64,000 nt of DNA from the NCBI RefSeq assembly GCF_003667315.2, contig NZ_RCTZ02000009.1, forward strand, positions 62,001 through 126,000, in the 5' to 3' direction. The notes under the pieces are model-generated. The model worked only from the letters and a program-made list of their open reading frames with translations. It searched no databases and was not told where the DNA came from. Each line of letters starts with the position of its first letter. Position 1 is the stretch's first letter. Both the position numbers and the translations under genes were made by a program. Of the stretch, positions 24,465 to 33,066 are shown piece by piece. Origin of the DNA: Tropicibacter alexandrii (GTDB taxonomy: Bacteria > Pseudomonadota > Alphaproteobacteria > Rhodobacterales > Rhodobacteraceae).

Positions 24465-25247
24465 ATGGAACCAGTCACAACCCGGCGCGAGGGTCGCGTC
24501 TTGATCGTCACGCTCGACCGGCCCAAGGCCAACGCCATCGACGCCGCCACCAGCCAAGCTTTGGGCCGCGCCTTTGCCACCCTCCAAGCCGATGACAGCC
24601 TCTCCGTCGGGATCATCACCGGCGGCGGCGACCGCTTCTTTTCCGCCGGGTGGGACCTCAAGGCCGCTGCCGAGGGCGAGGCCCCCGATGCCGATTTCGG
24701 CGTGGGCGGCTTTGCCGGGTTGACCGAATTCTGGGACCTCAAGAAACCCGTCATCGCCGCCGTCAATGGCATGGCGCTGGGGGGCGGGTTCGAACTGGCG
24801 CTGGCCGCCGACATGATCGTCGCCACCAATGCCGCCACCTTTGCCCTGACCGAGGCCTCCTTGGGCATCGTGGCCGACAGCGGCGGCGTCATCCGCCTGC
24901 CGCGCCGCCTGCCACGCGCCATCGCGATGGAGCTGATGATGACCGCCCGCCGGGCCACCGCCGAGGAATTGGCGCGCTGGGGTGTCGTGAACCGCGTCAC
25001 TTCGGCCCACGACCTCATGACCGAGGCGCTGGACCTCGCCAACCGGATCGCCGCCAATGCGCCGCTGTCGCTGCAAGCCATCAAGGAGATCGACAGCGCC
25101 ACCCAAGGCACCTCGATACAGGACGCCTACGCCATCATGCGCAATGGCGACCTGCCGATCTATCGCAGCCTCTACGCCTCGGACGACGCGACCGAGGGCA
25201 TGGCCGCGCTCGCCGAAAAACGCGCCCCCGACTGGAAAGGCCGCTGA
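24465..25247 (+). CDS. caiD: Crotonase-family protein, carnitinyl-CoA dehydratase (CaiD) type
   Basis: CaiD interconverts carnitinyl-CoA and crotonobetainyl-CoA. The 260-residue length matches. The protein shows the oxyanion loop FSAGWDL at residues 59-65, [21 protein letters not shown], and [14 protein letters not shown] with Glu110. [18 protein letters not shown] contains Glu130. The Glu110/Glu130 pair matches the positions of the catalytic glutamates of E. coli CaiD, and the ending [11 protein letters not shown] is also CaiD-like. A thioesterase gene follows at once. No caiB or caiC is in the window, so another betaine-type acyl-CoA remains possible. Confidence 0.78.
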   Translation: MEPVTTRREGRVLIVTLDRPKANAIDAATSQALGRAFATLQADDSLSVGIITGGGDRFFSAGWDLKAAAEGEAPDADFGVGGFAGLTEFWDLKKPVIAAVNGMALGGGFELALAADMIVATNAATFALTEASLGIVADSGGVIRLPRRLPRAIAMELMMTARRATAEELARWGVVNRVTSAHDLMTEALDLANRIAANAPLSLQAIKEIDSATQGTSIQDAYAIMRNGDLPIYRSLYASDDATEGMAALAEKRAPDWKGR

Positions 25248-25254
25248 GGTGTTG

Positions 25255-25773
25255 GTGACGGAAACCTTCCTGCATGACTGGACAGGCCAGATCGCGGTGC
25301 CGCTGATGCTGGTCGAGAACCACGTCAAACCCGACTGGGTGGATGAATATGGCCATCTCAACATGGCCCATTACCTGACGATCTGCGATCAGGCGAATTG
25401 GGCCTTCTGGAACTGGATCAACGCGCCCGACCAGACCATTGAGGCGCGCGGCGGCGCGGAATACGTCATCGTCGAAAACCACGTCACCTATGGCGGCGAA
25501 CTGGCCGAGGGCGATGCGGTCACGGTCGAAACCCGGCTCCTTGCCCATGACGACAAGCGCGCGATCCTCTTCCACCGCGTGCTCGACGCCAGCGGCGCCC
25601 AAAGCGCCACGAACGAGGTCAAGCTCCTCGCCTTCGACCTGACCACCCGTCGCGCCAGCAAGTGGTCCCCGCGCGTCGCAGACCGCCTGCACGACATCGC
25701 GAAAGCCCACGCATCCCTGCCACCCGCCCCCGAGGCCGGCCGCGCCATCACGCTCAGATCGCAACGCGCCTAG
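25255..25773 (+). CDS. Hotdog-fold acyl-CoA thioesterase
   Basis: The 172-residue protein has the 4-hydroxybenzoyl-CoA thioesterase-like hotdog pattern: WVDEYGHLNMAHYLTICDQA, then ENHVTYGGELAEGD and NEVKLLAFDL. Such enzymes cleave acyl-CoA. Behind a CaiD-type dehydratase it may act on a carnitine- or betaine-derived CoA ester, as in aerobic carnitine breakdown. There is no ATG. The GTG at 25255 is preferred because GAGG lies five bases upstream; TTG at 25252 and GTG at 25249 are alternatives. It begins seven bases after the CaiD stop, so the two form an operon. Confidence 0.82.
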   Translation: MTETFLHDWTGQIAVPLMLVENHVKPDWVDEYGHLNMAHYLTICDQANWAFWNWINAPDQTIEARGGAEYVIVENHVTYGGELAEGDAVTVETRLLAHDDKRAILFHRVLDASGAQSATNEVKLLAFDLTTRRASKWSPRVADRLHDIAKAHASLPPAPEAGRAITLRSQRA

Positions 25774-25840
25774 GCTTCTTCTGGCCCAAAATACCGCGGG
25801 GTGAGGTCCGGCACGGGCCGAGGGGCAGAGCCCCTGATCG
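25771..25840. repeat. Dispersed intergenic repeat, copy B
   Basis: Starting at the stop codon of the thioesterase gene, the segment reads GGCTTCTTCTGGCCC, then AAAATACCGCGGGGTGAGG, then a hairpin with arms AGGGGC and GCCCCT at 25821-25835. It is closely similar to copy A at 6021. It lies between convergent genes and may act as a terminator. Confidence 0.7.
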
Positions 25841-25929
25841 CGCCCATCCCATCCAAATGCAAAAGGCGGGCCCGGTCCGTTAAGACCGGACCCGCCCTCG
25901 GGCGACGCGCAGAGCGCGGCGCAACCAGA

Positions 25930-28128
25930 TCAGGCCGCGTCGGCCTGCGGATCGAACCGCCCGTAAAAGCTCTGCCCCTTCGCGGCCATGTCGCGCAGCA
26001 GGTCGGGGCAGGCGAACCGCTCGCCATAGGCATCCGACAGCTGGTCACAGCGTTCCGCCGCATAAGGCGCGCCGATCATGTCCAGCCAGCTCAGCGGACC
26101 GCCGGACCACGGCGCAAAGCCCCAACCCAGGATCGCGCCGACATCGCCCTCACGGATGTCCTCCAGCACGCCTTCCTCCAGCGCGCGCACCGCTTCCAGC
26201 GATTGCGAGAACAGCAGGCGGTGCTGCACGTCGATCAGATCGGGCTGTGCCTCGGCCTGCGGATACTGCGCCTTGACCACCGAGGACAGGCCCTGCCGCT
26301 TGCCCTTTTCGTCGTAGTCATAGAAGCCCGCCTTGGTCTTGCGGCCCAGACGCCCTTGCTCTTCCATCCAGAAGATCACCTCGTCGACCTCGCCATCGGG
26401 GTAGGCATCGCCCATCGCGGCCTTGGTCGCGCGGGCGATCTTGGCCCCCAGATCGACCGAGGTCTCATCCACCAGTTGCAGCGGCCCCAGCGGCATGCCG
26501 ACCATCTTCGCGGCGTTCTCGATCAGGGCAGGGGCGACGCCCTCCTTCACCATGCGGATGCCCTCGTTGATATAGGGAATGATGCAGCGGTTCGCGTAGA
26601 AGAAGCGCGCGTCGTTCACCACGATCGGCGTCTTGCGGATCTGCCGGGTGAAGTCCAAGGCCTTGGCCACGGCCCGATCCCCAGTCTTTTTCCCCTTGAT
26701 GATCTCGACCAGCATCATCTTTTCAACCGGGCTGAAGAAGTGGATTCCGATGAACTGCTCGGGGTTCTTCGACGCCTTGGCCAGCTCGGAAATCGGCAGG
26801 GTCGAGGTGTTGGTGGCAAAGATGCAATCGGTATTCGTCACCGCATCGACGGCCTTCGTGACCTCGGCCTTGACCTTCGGGTCCTCAAAGACCGCCTCGA
26901 TGATCAGGTCCGCATCGGCCAGCGCGGCGTAGTCGGTGGTGGCGGTGATCCGGCCCAGCACCTCGTCCTTCTTCTCCGGCGTCGCCTTCTTCCGCGCGAT
27001 GCCCTTGTCCATGTAGTCGGCGGTATAGGCCTTGCCTTTGTCCGCCGCCTCCTGCTTCTGGTCGATCAGCACGACCTCCATCCCGGCCTGCGCCGAGACC
27101 AGCGCGATGCCTGCGCCCATCATGCCCGCGCCCAGCACGCCGACCTTCTTCACCCGCTGGTCCGGCACACCCTCGGGCCGCACCGCGCCTTTCTCCAGCG
27201 CCTCCTTGTTGATGAAGAGCGACCGGATCATGTTGCCCGAAGACGGGTTCATCAGCACGTTGGTGAACCAGCGCGCCTCGATCTTCAGCGCTGTGTCGAA
27301 CGGCACCAAGGCGCCCTCATAGACCGCCGACAGCATCGCCTTGGCCGCTGGGTAGACGCCCTTGGTCTTGCCGTTGACCATGGCGGACGCGCCGACGAAG
27401 GTCATGAACCCCGCCGGGTTATAGGGCGCGCCGCCGGGCATCTTGTAGCCCTTCGCGTCCCACGGCTTCAGGATGTCGGCATCCTTGGCGTTCAGAACCC
27501 ACGCTTTCGCCGCCGCAAGCGGATCGTCCACCACCTCGTCGATGATGCCCGCTGCCTTGGCCTTCTTCGGCTCGGACAGCTTGCCTTCGAGCAGGAAGGG
27601 CGAGGCTGCCATCGCGCCCAGCTTGCGGGTCAGGCGGGTGGTGCCGCCCGCGCCGGGGAAGATGCCGACCATGATCTCGGGCAGGCCGATCTTGGCCTTG
27701 GCATTGTCGGCGGCAAAGATGCGATGCGTGGCCAGCGGGATTTCCAGCCCGATCCCGAGGGCGGTGCCGGGCAGGGCGGCGGCGATGGGCTTGCCGCCCT
27801 TGTTGGTCTTTGCATCCATCCCGGCGCGCTCGATCTTACGCAGGATGCCATGCATCTTCATCGTGCCCTCGAACAGCCCGCGCGCGGGGTCGTCGCCAGC
27901 CATCTCCTTCATCTTGGCGATGACGTTCAGGTCCATCCCGCCGGCAAAGGTGTCCTTGCCGCTGGTGATGACGATCCCCTTGATCGCCTCATCGGCCAAG
28001 GCTTGATCGATCAGCGCGTCCAGCTCGGCCAGACCGTCGAGGGTCAGCACGTTCATCGACTTGCCCTGCACGTCCCAGGAAATGATCGCGACGCCGTCGG
28101 CGTCGGTCGTCATGGTGAAATCGGTCAT
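25930..28128 (-). CDS. Fatty acid oxidation multifunctional protein (FadJ/FadB-like alpha subunit)
   Basis: The 732-residue protein joins an enoyl-CoA hydratase/isomerase domain (about residues 1-210) to a 3-hydroxyacyl-CoA dehydrogenase (about 320-720). The hydratase glutamates are visible as Glu129 in ALGIGLEI and Glu151 in LPEIMVGIFPGAGG. The NAD site is GAGMMGAGIA at 333-342, and IHFFSPVEKMMLVEII follows. It should carry out the middle two steps of beta-oxidation with the thiolase encoded upstream in the same operon. The ATG at 28128 overlaps the stop of the preceding NTF2-like gene (ATGA). It is the last gene of a seven-gene minus-strand unit. Confidence 0.92.
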   Translation of the reverse strand: MTDFTMTTDADGVAIISWDVQGKSMNVLTLDGLAELDALIDQALADEAIKGIVITSGKDTFAGGMDLNVIAKMKEMAGDDPARGLFEGTMKMHGILRKIERAGMDAKTNKGGKPIAAALPGTALGIGLEIPLATHRIFAADNAKAKIGLPEIMVGIFPGAGGTTRLTRKLGAMAASPFLLEGKLSEPKKAKAAGIIDEVVDDPLAAAKAWVLNAKDADILKPWDAKGYKMPGGAPYNPAGFMTFVGASAMVNGKTKGVYPAAKAMLSAVYEGALVPFDTALKIEARWFTNVLMNPSSGNMIRSLFINKEALEKGAVRPEGVPDQRVKKVGVLGAGMMGAGIALVSAQAGMEVVLIDQKQEAADKGKAYTADYMDKGIARKKATPEKKDEVLGRITATTDYAALADADLIIEAVFEDPKVKAEVTKAVDAVTNTDCIFATNTSTLPISELAKASKNPEQFIGIHFFSPVEKMMLVEIIKGKKTGDRAVAKALDFTRQIRKTPIVVNDARFFYANRCIIPYINEGIRMVKEGVAPALIENAAKMVGMPLGPLQLVDETSVDLGAKIARATKAAMGDAYPDGEVDEVIFWMEEQGRLGRKTKAGFYDYDEKGKRQGLSSVVKAQYPQAEAQPDLIDVQHRLLFSQSLEAVRALEEGVLEDIREGDVGAILGWGFAPWSGGPLSWLDMIGAPYAAERCDQLSDAYGERFACPDLLRDMAAKGQSFYGRFDPQADAA

Positions 28129-29045
28129 GTCTTTGTCTCCCGAAGTGTTGGGTGTTGTCCGGTCCACTTGTGGTGGCCCCGGGCGTTTAGGATCGACGAC
28201 ATCTGCCATGTGCCGCCTGTGCGGTGCAGCAGGGCCGTCGAGGTATAGGGGGTTTCCACCAGCGTCCCGCGCGAGCGCAGCTCGGTGCGGTAGGTGGCCA
28301 TCACGGTGTCGTCATCGCAGATGTCGAAATCCAGCGGCACGCGCCGCAGGTCGTCCAGCGCCATCTTGTCGGCGGCGTCGAGGTAATCGGCAAAGTTCCG
28401 GGCCAGATCGTCATGGCTCTGCAACAGCACCGGGCCCTGAGCCGTGACCATGGAAAAGGGCAGGGCCATGCGCGACGCCCAGCGGTCGATCTGCCGGGTC
28501 AGGAAGGGCGCTGTGATGTCGTCGAGGAAGGCGTCGAATTCTGCCTGCGTGAAGGGCATCGGCAGGCGTTCGCCGGGTTTCAGCGGAGCACCGTCCGGGT
28601 CATCGGCCGCCAGCAGCGGCCATGTCCCGCGCGCGACGTTGTTGCGCGCCTCGCGCATGCGGAACTGGCCGGTCTCGCGCACGAGGATCATGTAGGCGTC
28701 GAAGCTGGGGAACACGTCCAGCGTGTCGCGCAGGAACCAGCAGCGATACTGCCCTTCGATCATGTCCTCGGTGACGTAGCGCGCCCGCGTGACCGAGCGC
28801 ACGTAATCCGTCACGCGCATGTCGTGTATCGAATTGTGCAACTGCGACAAGGCTTTGTCGAGCTCTTGGTCATGGTTGAAGGTGGCGATCCCCTGCTTGG
28901 TATGGATCGTGTGCGGATCGGTGGTGAAGGCGCGGATCAGTTCGGGATCGTATTCCCAGATCGCCATGGTCAGGCGATTGAGCACACCCTGCATCACCGC
29001 CCGCGCCTTGGCCGGGGTCAGGCCTATCTTGTCGAACTGGGTCAA
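28125..29045 (-). CDS. Tandem NTF2-like (SnoaL-type) domain protein
   Basis: The 306-residue protein appears to hold two NTF2-like cone domains, about residues 12-145 and 180-300. In each, a helix pair (such as MAIWEYDPELIRAF) is followed by curved strands ending in a W-x-M/I segment (TWQMSSILNARGHH at the end). No catalytic residue set could be fixed. There is no signal peptide. The start is probably TTG at 29045, which overlaps the cupin stop (TTGA); an internal ATG at 28994 is an alternative. It overlaps the FadJ-like gene by four bases. The function is probably tied to acyl-CoA breakdown. Confidence 0.68.
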   Translation of the reverse strand: MTQFDKIGLTPAKARAVMQGVLNRLTMAIWEYDPELIRAFTTDPHTIHTKQGIATFNHDQELDKALSQLHNSIHDMRVTDYVRSVTRARYVTEDMIEGQYRCWFLRDTLDVFPSFDAYMILVRETGQFRMREARNNVARGTWPLLAADDPDGAPLKPGERLPMPFTQAEFDAFLDDITAPFLTRQIDRWASRMALPFSMVTAQGPVLLQSHDDLARNFADYLDAADKMALDDLRRVPLDFDICDDDTVMATYRTELRSRGTLVETPYTSTALLHRTGGTWQMSSILNARGHHKWTGQHPTLRETKT

Positions 29046-29500
29046 ACCGGCCCCCCGTCACGACGGCTGAAGGTCATCTGGCCGTCGGCCACCGTCACCT
29101 TCATGTCGAGATCGGAATACCAGCCGGTTTCCGTCGCGGTGCGCGTGCCCACCACGATGAAGGCGCCGGGCGCCTCAGAGCGGTTGACGATGTGGTGCCC
29201 GTTCGGATCGCCCGCCGGAAAGGCGCAGCAATCGCCGGGGCCAAGCGGCGTCTCGCCCGTATCGTCCACCAAGGTCAGGCGGCCCTCGGTCACCACCAGA
29301 AACTCGTCCTGTTTTTCGTGCCAATGCCGCAAGGAGGACATGGCGCCGGGTTCCAGCACCACGCGGTTCACGCCGAATTGCGTCAGCCCGCCCGCATCGC
29401 CCAGCCGTTGCTGGCTGCGTCCGGCCATCGCCGCGTCATGCGGGGCAGGGTAGCTGGACCCGGTGCGGGTCTCGATGGTGGTCAGGTCGAGCTTTGGCAT
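29042..29500 (-). CDS. Cupin domain protein
   Basis: The 152-residue protein is a single-domain cupin. Motif 1 is visible in SLRHWHEKQDEFLVVTEG, with two histidines and a glutamate suited to bind a metal. Motif 2 is GPGDCCAFPAGDPNGHHIVN. Proteins of this type are common in Rhodobacteraceae, but I know no proven function. It lies between two NTF2-like genes in the thiolase-to-FadJ operon. Its start overlaps the preceding gene by 19 bases and its stop overlaps the next gene. It could be a small isomerase or dioxygenase acting with the NTF2 partners. Confidence 0.85.
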   Translation of the reverse strand: MPKLDLTTIETRTGSSYPAPHDAAMAGRSQQRLGDAGGLTQFGVNRVVLEPGAMSSLRHWHEKQDEFLVVTEGRLTLVDDTGETPLGPGDCCAFPAGDPNGHHIVNRSEAPGAFIVVGTRTATETGWYSDLDMKVTVADGQMTFSRRDGGPV

Positions 29501-29994
29501 GGCCGGTCCTTTCCGTCGCTGCGGCGCAGCCCGTCGCCGATCACCGTCAGGTCGCGGTTGCGCAGCGCCGAGCGCAGGCCGACCGATCGCCAGCCGTCAT
29601 CGACAAGGCGCAGCGTCATGACCGCCTCGTAGGGCGGCACCGCGCGCTGCCCGCCCGACAGGAAATGCGTGACATGGCGGCCGACGATCTCGGTCTGCGC
29701 ATCGGAGGTAAAGGCCGCCTCGGTGCAGATGCGGTGATATTCCGTCACGCGCAGACGCTGCATCGACTTGGCCTGTGCGTGCAGGCAGGACATCATCTCG
29801 GTGGCGTCGCGGATCACGGTGGTGCCCTCGGCGGTCTCCATCACGTTGGGAAACGCCATATTGTTCAGCACCTCCTCCAGCCGACCGGCAAGGAAGGCGC
29901 GCGTCACCACGTCCAACTGCCTTTGGTAGATCGACCGGGCCAGTTCCGGGGCCGGCACGATCTGCGCGGCCTGCATGTCGAGTGTCGGGGTCAC
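29482..29994 (-). CDS. Single-domain NTF2-like protein
   Basis: The 170-residue protein resembles one half of the tandem NTF2-like proteins beside it. It has an N-terminal helix pair (ELARSIYQRQLDVVTRAFLAG), a strand region with EYHRI and IVGRHVTHFL, and a terminal segment DDGWRSVGLRSALRNR. The start is probably GTG at 29994, overlapping the previous TGA (GTGA); an ATG at 29976 is possible. It overlaps the cupin gene by 19 bases. No active-site residues were assigned. It may form mixed dimers with the neighbouring NTF2-like proteins, which is only a guess. Confidence 0.68.
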   Translation of the reverse strand: MTPTLDMQAAQIVPAPELARSIYQRQLDVVTRAFLAGRLEEVLNNMAFPNVMETAEGTTVIRDATEMMSCLHAQAKSMQRLRVTEYHRICTEAAFTSDAQTEIVGRHVTHFLSGGQRAVPPYEAVMTLRLVDDGWRSVGLRSALRNRDLTVIGDGLRRSDGKDRPCQSST

Positions 29995-30878
29995 GAGGTC
30001 ACCTCGCCGCTGTCCGGGGCACCGCGCGTCCAGTGGCCGGCCGGGTGCATGATGGTGCTGATCTGCCAAGGTCCGTCGGGCGTGCGCTCCATCGTCATGG
30101 CGCTGACATAGGACGGCACGAACAGCCGCGTGCCGCACAGGATATGCGTGCGATAGCTGCCATGCATCCGGTCCGCCCCGGCCTTCACGGCGGATTTCAC
30201 CAGCCGCACGATATCGGTGATCTCGTTGACGGTGAATTCGCGCATGTAGTGGCGGAAATCGGCTTCGAGCGCGGCGCGCGTGGCAAAGACCTGCCGCGCC
30301 TTGCTGCCCTGCAGGAACAGCGGCAGCCGGATGACATCGGCCAGAAGGTCGAAATCGCCGGTCAGATAGGCGCGTGTCGCCTGATCCAGCACGCTCTGGA
30401 ACTGCGCGCGCGCCGCGACCTGTTCGGCCTCGGTCTGATGGCCGACGCGCAGCAGGGCGCTTGAAAAGGTTTCGGGGTCCGAGACGATATGCTCGGTCGC
30501 GATGGTCAGCCAACGGTCGCCGCGACGGCGCAGGGTGGCGATGTTGGGATAGGGCGCGCGATAGGGCTGATCCCCGGCCATCAGCTGAGTGACATAGCAA
30601 TAGCGCAGCCCGTCCGGCCCGTCGAACAGTGCCGACTCCACCTGCCGGTCCAGCCGCGTCACGCCGCGTGCGCGGTAATACTCGACCGCATCGTAAAACC
30701 CGTCGCGCAGTTCGTCATTCGTTGCGCGACGGGCGATTCCGGTCTCGGTGGCGATGGTGTAGGGGGTTTCGTAATGCCGGGAAAACAGGTCGAAATCGCC
30801 CGAGATCAGCGCCGCGCCGGTTTCCTCCAGCGCGGTCTGGGCGATCGCCCTTGCCTTTTCATTCCCGGCATCAAGCAT
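29991..30878 (-). CDS. Second tandem NTF2-like domain protein
   Basis: The 295-residue protein looks like two NTF2-like domains in a row: about residues 10-135, beginning with the helix pair GAALISGDFDLFSRHYETPY, and about 150-285, beginning QATRAYLTGDFDLLADVIRL. The two openings are clearly alike (GDFDLxS/A), which supports an internal duplication. The end reads PWQISTIMHPAGHW, similar to the end of the other tandem protein. It starts two bases after the thiolase stop and overlaps the next gene by four bases. No known function or signal peptide is visible. Confidence 0.7.
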   Translation of the reverse strand: MLDAGNEKARAIAQTALEETGAALISGDFDLFSRHYETPYTIATETGIARRATNDELRDGFYDAVEYYRARGVTRLDRQVESALFDGPDGLRYCYVTQLMAGDQPYRAPYPNIATLRRRGDRWLTIATEHIVSDPETFSSALLRVGHQTEAEQVAARAQFQSVLDQATRAYLTGDFDLLADVIRLPLFLQGSKARQVFATRAALEADFRHYMREFTVNEITDIVRLVKSAVKAGADRMHGSYRTHILCGTRLFVPSYVSAMTMERTPDGPWQISTIMHPAGHWTRGAPDSGEVTS

Positions 30879-30880
30879 GC

Positions 30881-32092
30881 TTAAATCCGCTCGATGATCG
30901 TAGCGGCGCCCATGCCCGAGGCGATGCACAGCGTCGCCAGCCCGGTGCCCTTGCCGGTGCGTTCCAGCTCGTCCAGAAGCGTGCCGATGATGATCGCCCC
31001 GGTCGCACCCAAGGGATGGCCCATTGCAATGGAACCGCCATTCACATTCACCCGATCCATGTCCACGTCGAAAGCTTGACAGAACCTTAACACGACAGAT
31101 GCAAACGCTTCGTTAACCTCGAAGAGGTCGATGTCGGAAATGCTCATCCCGGCATCGTTCAGGATCTTTTGGGTGGCGGGGACGGGGCCCGTCAGCATGA
31201 TGGTCGGGTCGGTGCCGATCTTGGCGGTGGCCTTGATCCGGGCGCGGGGCTTGAGCCCGTATTTCTCGCCAAACGCCTTGTTGCCGATCAACACGCCCGC
31301 CGAGCCATCGACGATGCCGCTGGAATTGCCCGCGTGGTGGACGTGGTTGATGCGTTCGAGATGCGGGTATTTCATCAAGGCGATCTGGTCGAAACCGGGC
31401 ATCACCTCGCCCATATCCTTGAACGACGGCTTGAGCGCGCCGAGGCTTTGCATGTCGGTCTGCGGGCGCATGTATTCGTCGCGGTCCAGAATGGCGAGGC
31501 CGTTCTGGTCGCGCACCGTCAGCACCGATTTGGCAAAGCGGTTGTCCTCCCACGCGGCGGCTGCGCGGCGCTGGCTTTCGACCGCCAGCGCATCGCAATC
31601 GTCACGGGAGAACCCGTATTCGGTGGCGATGATGTCGGCGGAAATGCCCTGCGGGACGAAATACGACTCCATCGCAAGGCTGGGGTCCACGGCAATCGCC
31701 GCCCCGTCGCTGCCCATGGCCACGCGGCCCATCATCTCGACACCGCCAGCGATATAGGCCTCGCCCGCGCCGCCCTTCACCTGGTTGGCGGCCAGGTTCA
31801 CCGCCTCCATGCCCGACGCGCAAAAGCGGTTGATCGCCAGACCGGGGATCGATTCATCCAAGTCAGAGGCCAGCACAGCCGAGCGCGCAAGGCAGCCGCC
31901 CTGTTCGCCCACCTGCGTCACGTTCCCCCAGATCACGTCCTCGACCGCGTGGCCATCGAGGCCGTTTCGGTCCTTGAGCGCGTTCAGCACGCTCGCCGAC
32001 AGCCGCAGCGAGGTCACCTCGTGCAGGGCCCCATCCTTGCGGCCCTTGCCGCGCGGCGTGCGGACGGCGTCATAGATATAGGCTTCGGTCAT
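30881..32092 (-). CDS. Acetyl-CoA C-acyltransferase (thiolase)
   Basis: This 403-residue protein is a biosynthetic/degradative thiolase. The acyl-accepting Cys91 lies in NRFCASGMEAVN. The catalytic His is in GGSIAMGHPLGATGA near residue 353, and the second Cys is in LCIASGMGAA near the C-terminus. It should perform the last step of beta-oxidation with the FadJ-like protein at the end of the same operon. The ATG at 32092 follows an AAGAAGGACGC purine site. The gene lies 20 bases after the GST stop and two bases before the first NTF2-like gene. Confidence 0.93.
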   Translation of the reverse strand: MTEAYIYDAVRTPRGKGRKDGALHEVTSLRLSASVLNALKDRNGLDGHAVEDVIWGNVTQVGEQGGCLARSAVLASDLDESIPGLAINRFCASGMEAVNLAANQVKGGAGEAYIAGGVEMMGRVAMGSDGAAIAVDPSLAMESYFVPQGISADIIATEYGFSRDDCDALAVESQRRAAAAWEDNRFAKSVLTVRDQNGLAILDRDEYMRPQTDMQSLGALKPSFKDMGEVMPGFDQIALMKYPHLERINHVHHAGNSSGIVDGSAGVLIGNKAFGEKYGLKPRARIKATAKIGTDPTIMLTGPVPATQKILNDAGMSISDIDLFEVNEAFASVVLRFCQAFDVDMDRVNVNGGSIAMGHPLGATGAIIIGTLLDELERTGKGTGLATLCIASGMGAATIIERI

Positions 32093-32112
32093 GTTGCGTC
32101 CTTCTTGGTAGG

Positions 32113-32748
32113 TCAGGCCCGGTCCGCGGGGGAGCCGGGCATCAGGTCGTAGGGATGTTTCCAACCGCTCAAAGCTTCGATGTTCGAGAGCCAGCGGTCG
32201 ATATGGGTCCATTGCGCTCGGTCAAAGCCGAACGGCTCGGGGTAGAACAGGTAGCCGCAGCAGGACAGATCGGCATTGGTGACGGCCTCCCCCACGATCC
32301 AGTCGCGGCTTTCCAGATGCCGGTTCAGCACCTTGTAGGCCGAGGCCAGCCGCCCCTGCATGAAGTCGATCACCGGCTGCGGGCGCTTGTCCTCGGGCAG
32401 GAAGTTCATCAGGAACCGGGTCATACCCGCCTGAGACGACATCTTGTGATTGTCCCAGAACATCCAGCGCAGCACCTCGCGTCTTTCCGCCTCGGTGGTG
32501 CCGCCGAACTTGCCGGTCTTCTCGGTGACATAGGTCTGCATCACCCCCGACTGGGTCAGCGTCACGTCGCCATCCACCAGCACCGGTGCTTCGCCCATCT
32601 CGTTGAGCGCCAGATAGTCCGGCGTCCGCGTCGCCCCGTTGAAGAAATCGACATGGACCGGCTCCCAGTCCAGCCCCGACAATTCCAGCGCGAGCGCCGC
32701 CTTGTAGGCATTCCCGCTTTCACCGAAGCAATGAAGTTTGATCGTCAT
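32113..32748 (-). CDS. Glutathione S-transferase family protein
   Basis: The 211-residue protein has an N-terminal thioredoxin-like GST domain (MTIKLHCFGESGNAYKAALAL, then MGEAPVLVDGDVTLTQSGVM) and a C-terminal helical domain (WIVGEAVTNADLSCCGYLF). The Ser/Asn region near residue 11 is where catalytic residues usually lie. It is the first gene of the minus-strand block leading into the thiolase, and may detoxify or isomerise an intermediate. Starts at 32754 and 32748 are both possible. A copy of the dispersed repeat sits just upstream at 32786-32840. Confidence 0.9.
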   Translation of the reverse strand: MTIKLHCFGESGNAYKAALALELSGLDWEPVHVDFFNGATRTPDYLALNEMGEAPVLVDGDVTLTQSGVMQTYVTEKTGKFGGTTEAERREVLRWMFWDNHKMSSQAGMTRFLMNFLPEDKRPQPVIDFMQGRLASAYKVLNRHLESRDWIVGEAVTNADLSCCGYLFYPEPFGFDRAQWTHIDRWLSNIEALSGWKHPYDLMPGSPADRA

Positions 32749-32785
32749 GCGCATCCCTCCCGTCGCGCCTGTGTCCCGGTCCGGA

Positions 32786-32840
32786 GCGGGGGTTTCACAC
32801 CCCCGCACCCCCGTGGGGTATTTTCACCAAGAAGAAACAG
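32786..32840 (-). repeat. Dispersed intergenic repeat, copy C (reverse orientation)
   Basis: Read on the minus strand, CTGTTTCTTCTTGG and GAAAATACCCC lead into a G/C-rich stretch and a hairpin with arms GCGGGGGT and ACCCCCGC around a five-base loop (32786-32806). The order is the same as in copies A, B and E. It is placed between the GST start and the preceding gene. Confidence 0.7.
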
Positions 32841-33012
32841 AATGTCGCATCCTTTGCTTACCGGGCATTAACGTTAACGCGCCTATCGTGGCTGTGCGGT
32901 ACAGGCTGGGGAGCCGATGACCGCCCAAGGAGAAGCCCTGCCTCTCGCCAAAGGGTCAGGCATGACAGGAAGGTCGACGGCAGCCCGCGTCAGGGCCCGA
33001 TGCGCGGCCTTC

Positions 33013-33037
33013 CTGTTTCTTCTTGGCGAAAATACCC
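33013..33037 (+). repeat. Dispersed intergenic repeat, copy D (core only)
   Basis: Only the core is present: CTGTTTCTTCTTGG, one base, then GAAAATACCC. The G-rich hairpin found in the other copies is missing. It is an inverted match, with one mismatch, to 32816-32840. It lies 29 bases beyond the stop of the minus-strand acyl-CoA dehydrogenase gene. Confidence 0.65.
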
Positions 33038-33066
33038 AAATTCCATCCTCTCCACACACGCCCCGG

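Larger units (their letters stand above)
32749..33066. other. Intergenic region with two facing repeat copies
   Basis: This 318-base stretch between the GST start and the acyl-CoA dehydrogenase stop holds no convincing gene. It contains the dispersed repeat in two opposite orientations (32786-32840 and 33013-33037), 172 bases apart, and a TTAACGTTAA palindrome at about 32868-32877. The facing repeat cores are 25-base inverted copies with one mismatch. It must also hold the promoter of the GST operon. Confidence 0.6.
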
